This document shows, piece by piece, positions 15,000-15,502 of a stretch of DNA of 15,502 nt (position 1 is the first letter of the stretch; each line of letters starts with the position of its first letter). The position numbers and the translations under genes were made by a program. This DNA is from Armatimonadota bacterium. Lineage in GTDB: Bacteria; Armatimonadota; UBA10988; DTZQ01. Under the pieces are notes generated by a model. That model saw nothing but the letters and a program-made list of their open reading frames with translations. It was not told the DNA's origin and ran no database searches. The stretch is from contig DTZQ01000495.1 in NCBI GenBank assembly GCA_012961305.1, positions 1 through 15,502 of the forward strand. The letters run 5' to 3'.

Positions 15000-15502
15000 T
15001 TATTCACCCCTGGGGCCGTGCTGGGAGCAGTAACTTGAAGGTACTTCGTCGGGGGGAACGTTGATGACCACCGTTTGAGGACAGTATTCCGTTGCCCGTT
15101 GCCCCGAGGAGGTGCAGATGACCACGGCTTGTAGTTCCGGCGGAGAGGGCGGAGGAGCAGGGGGAGGGGAGGGAGTTTCAGTCGGCTTGGGCGGCGGCGG
15201 GGCAACTGGTATCTGGGGTTCAGATTTGGGTGCTGACGGGGTGGCCGGAGAAAGCGAGGAAGGCACACTGGCCAGGGCAGGCTGGGGTTGGGCCACAGCC
15301 GGAGGCGGCGGAGGCACCAATGGTCGCGGCCCCTGATGCACCTTACAGAACTGTTGGGGAACTGCCCCGGCGGGGAACTTCTGCAGTCGGGTAGAAGGGC
15401 ATTGTTCCGTCGCCGGCAGGCCGGTCAAGGCGCACACGGTCACCGTTTCCGTTTCCTCCGCTGTGTCCTCGTCTTTTTCCTGTGTACTTTGGGCGTACTG
15501 AA
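15000..15502 (-). CDS. C-terminal tail of a probable class A penicillin-binding protein (partial)
   Basis: The frame is open to the window edge and its start lies outside; the stop TAA is at 15000-15002. About 166 residues are visible. Two Cys-rich modules with identical spacing, C-x10-C-x17-C-x2-H, are separated by a Pro-rich linker of about 70 residues. Module 1 is VCALTGLPATEQCP...FCKVH and module 2 is ICTSSGQRATEYCP...YCSQH. Strings of the type ICxxSGxxATxxCP...FPxGxxPxxxCxxH are what I recall at the C-terminus of PBP1A-like transglycosylase/transpeptidases in several non-proteobacterial phyla. The catalytic domains would lie beyond the window, so the identification rests on this tail alone. 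The tail would lie outside the cytoplasmic membrane. Confidence 0.65.
   Translation of the reverse strand, partial: QYAQSTQEKDEDTAEETETVTVCALTGLPATEQCPSTRLQKFPAGAVPQQFCKVHQGPRPLVPPPPPAVAQPQPALASVPSSLSPATPSAPKSEPQIPVAPPPPKPTETPSPPPAPPPSPPELQAVVICTSSGQRATEYCPQTVVINVPPDEVPSSYCSQHGPRGE

Overview
The window is a GC-rich stretch, densely coded, with strong AGGAGG-type ribosome binding sites. It comes from a Gram-negative-type bacterium, because it encodes a probable outer-membrane beta-barrel protein next to periplasmic and inner-membrane partners. The mix of features (a sulfatase without the formylglycine Cys, a DsbD with a Thioredoxin_7-like tail, a secreted protein built of LamG-like domains, a penicillin-binding-protein tail with Cys repeats, and small TT..AA-centred palindromes) suggests a non-proteobacterial lineage such as Armatimonadota or a neighbouring phylum. 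That placement is inference; no rRNA or marker gene is present. I see no IS element, CRISPR array, tRNA or rRNA.

Layout. (1) 160-1077 (-) is a carbon-nitrogen (nitrilase-superfamily) hydrolase, divergent from (2) 1230-2600 (+), a sulfatase-family hydrolase with Thr where the catalytic Cys/Ser normally sits. (3) 2688-4604 (+) is a DsbD-type transmembrane thiol reductase. (4) 4698-9249 (+) looks like a zinc-acquisition operon: a small exported Cys/His protein (CPICALC), a beta-barrel outer-membrane protein, a ZnuA-like metal-binding protein, and a ZnuB-like permease with an added HEAT-repeat domain. No ATPase gene is present. (5) 8969-12334 (-) is a very large secreted protein of about six concanavalin-like beta-sandwich domains, convergent with and overlapping the permease ORF. 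(6) 12382-12482 holds four small palindromes in the intergenic region. (7) 12602-14951 (+) is a metal-efflux operon: a consensus sigma70 promoter, a SmtB/CadC-type operator on the transcription start, an ArsR/SmtB sensor, and a Zn/Cd/Pb P1B-type ATPase. (8) 15000-15502 (-) is the C-terminal tail of a probable class A penicillin-binding protein that runs off the window.

The core theme is divalent-metal homeostasis. An import operon (outer membrane, periplasmic binding protein, permease, small Cys/His protein) and an export operon (sensor plus efflux ATPase) lie on either side of the large secreted beta-sandwich gene. The least ordinary parts are the permease-HEAT fusion, the missing stop codon between znuA and znuB, the small CPICALC protein, the absence of znuC, and the palindrome array.
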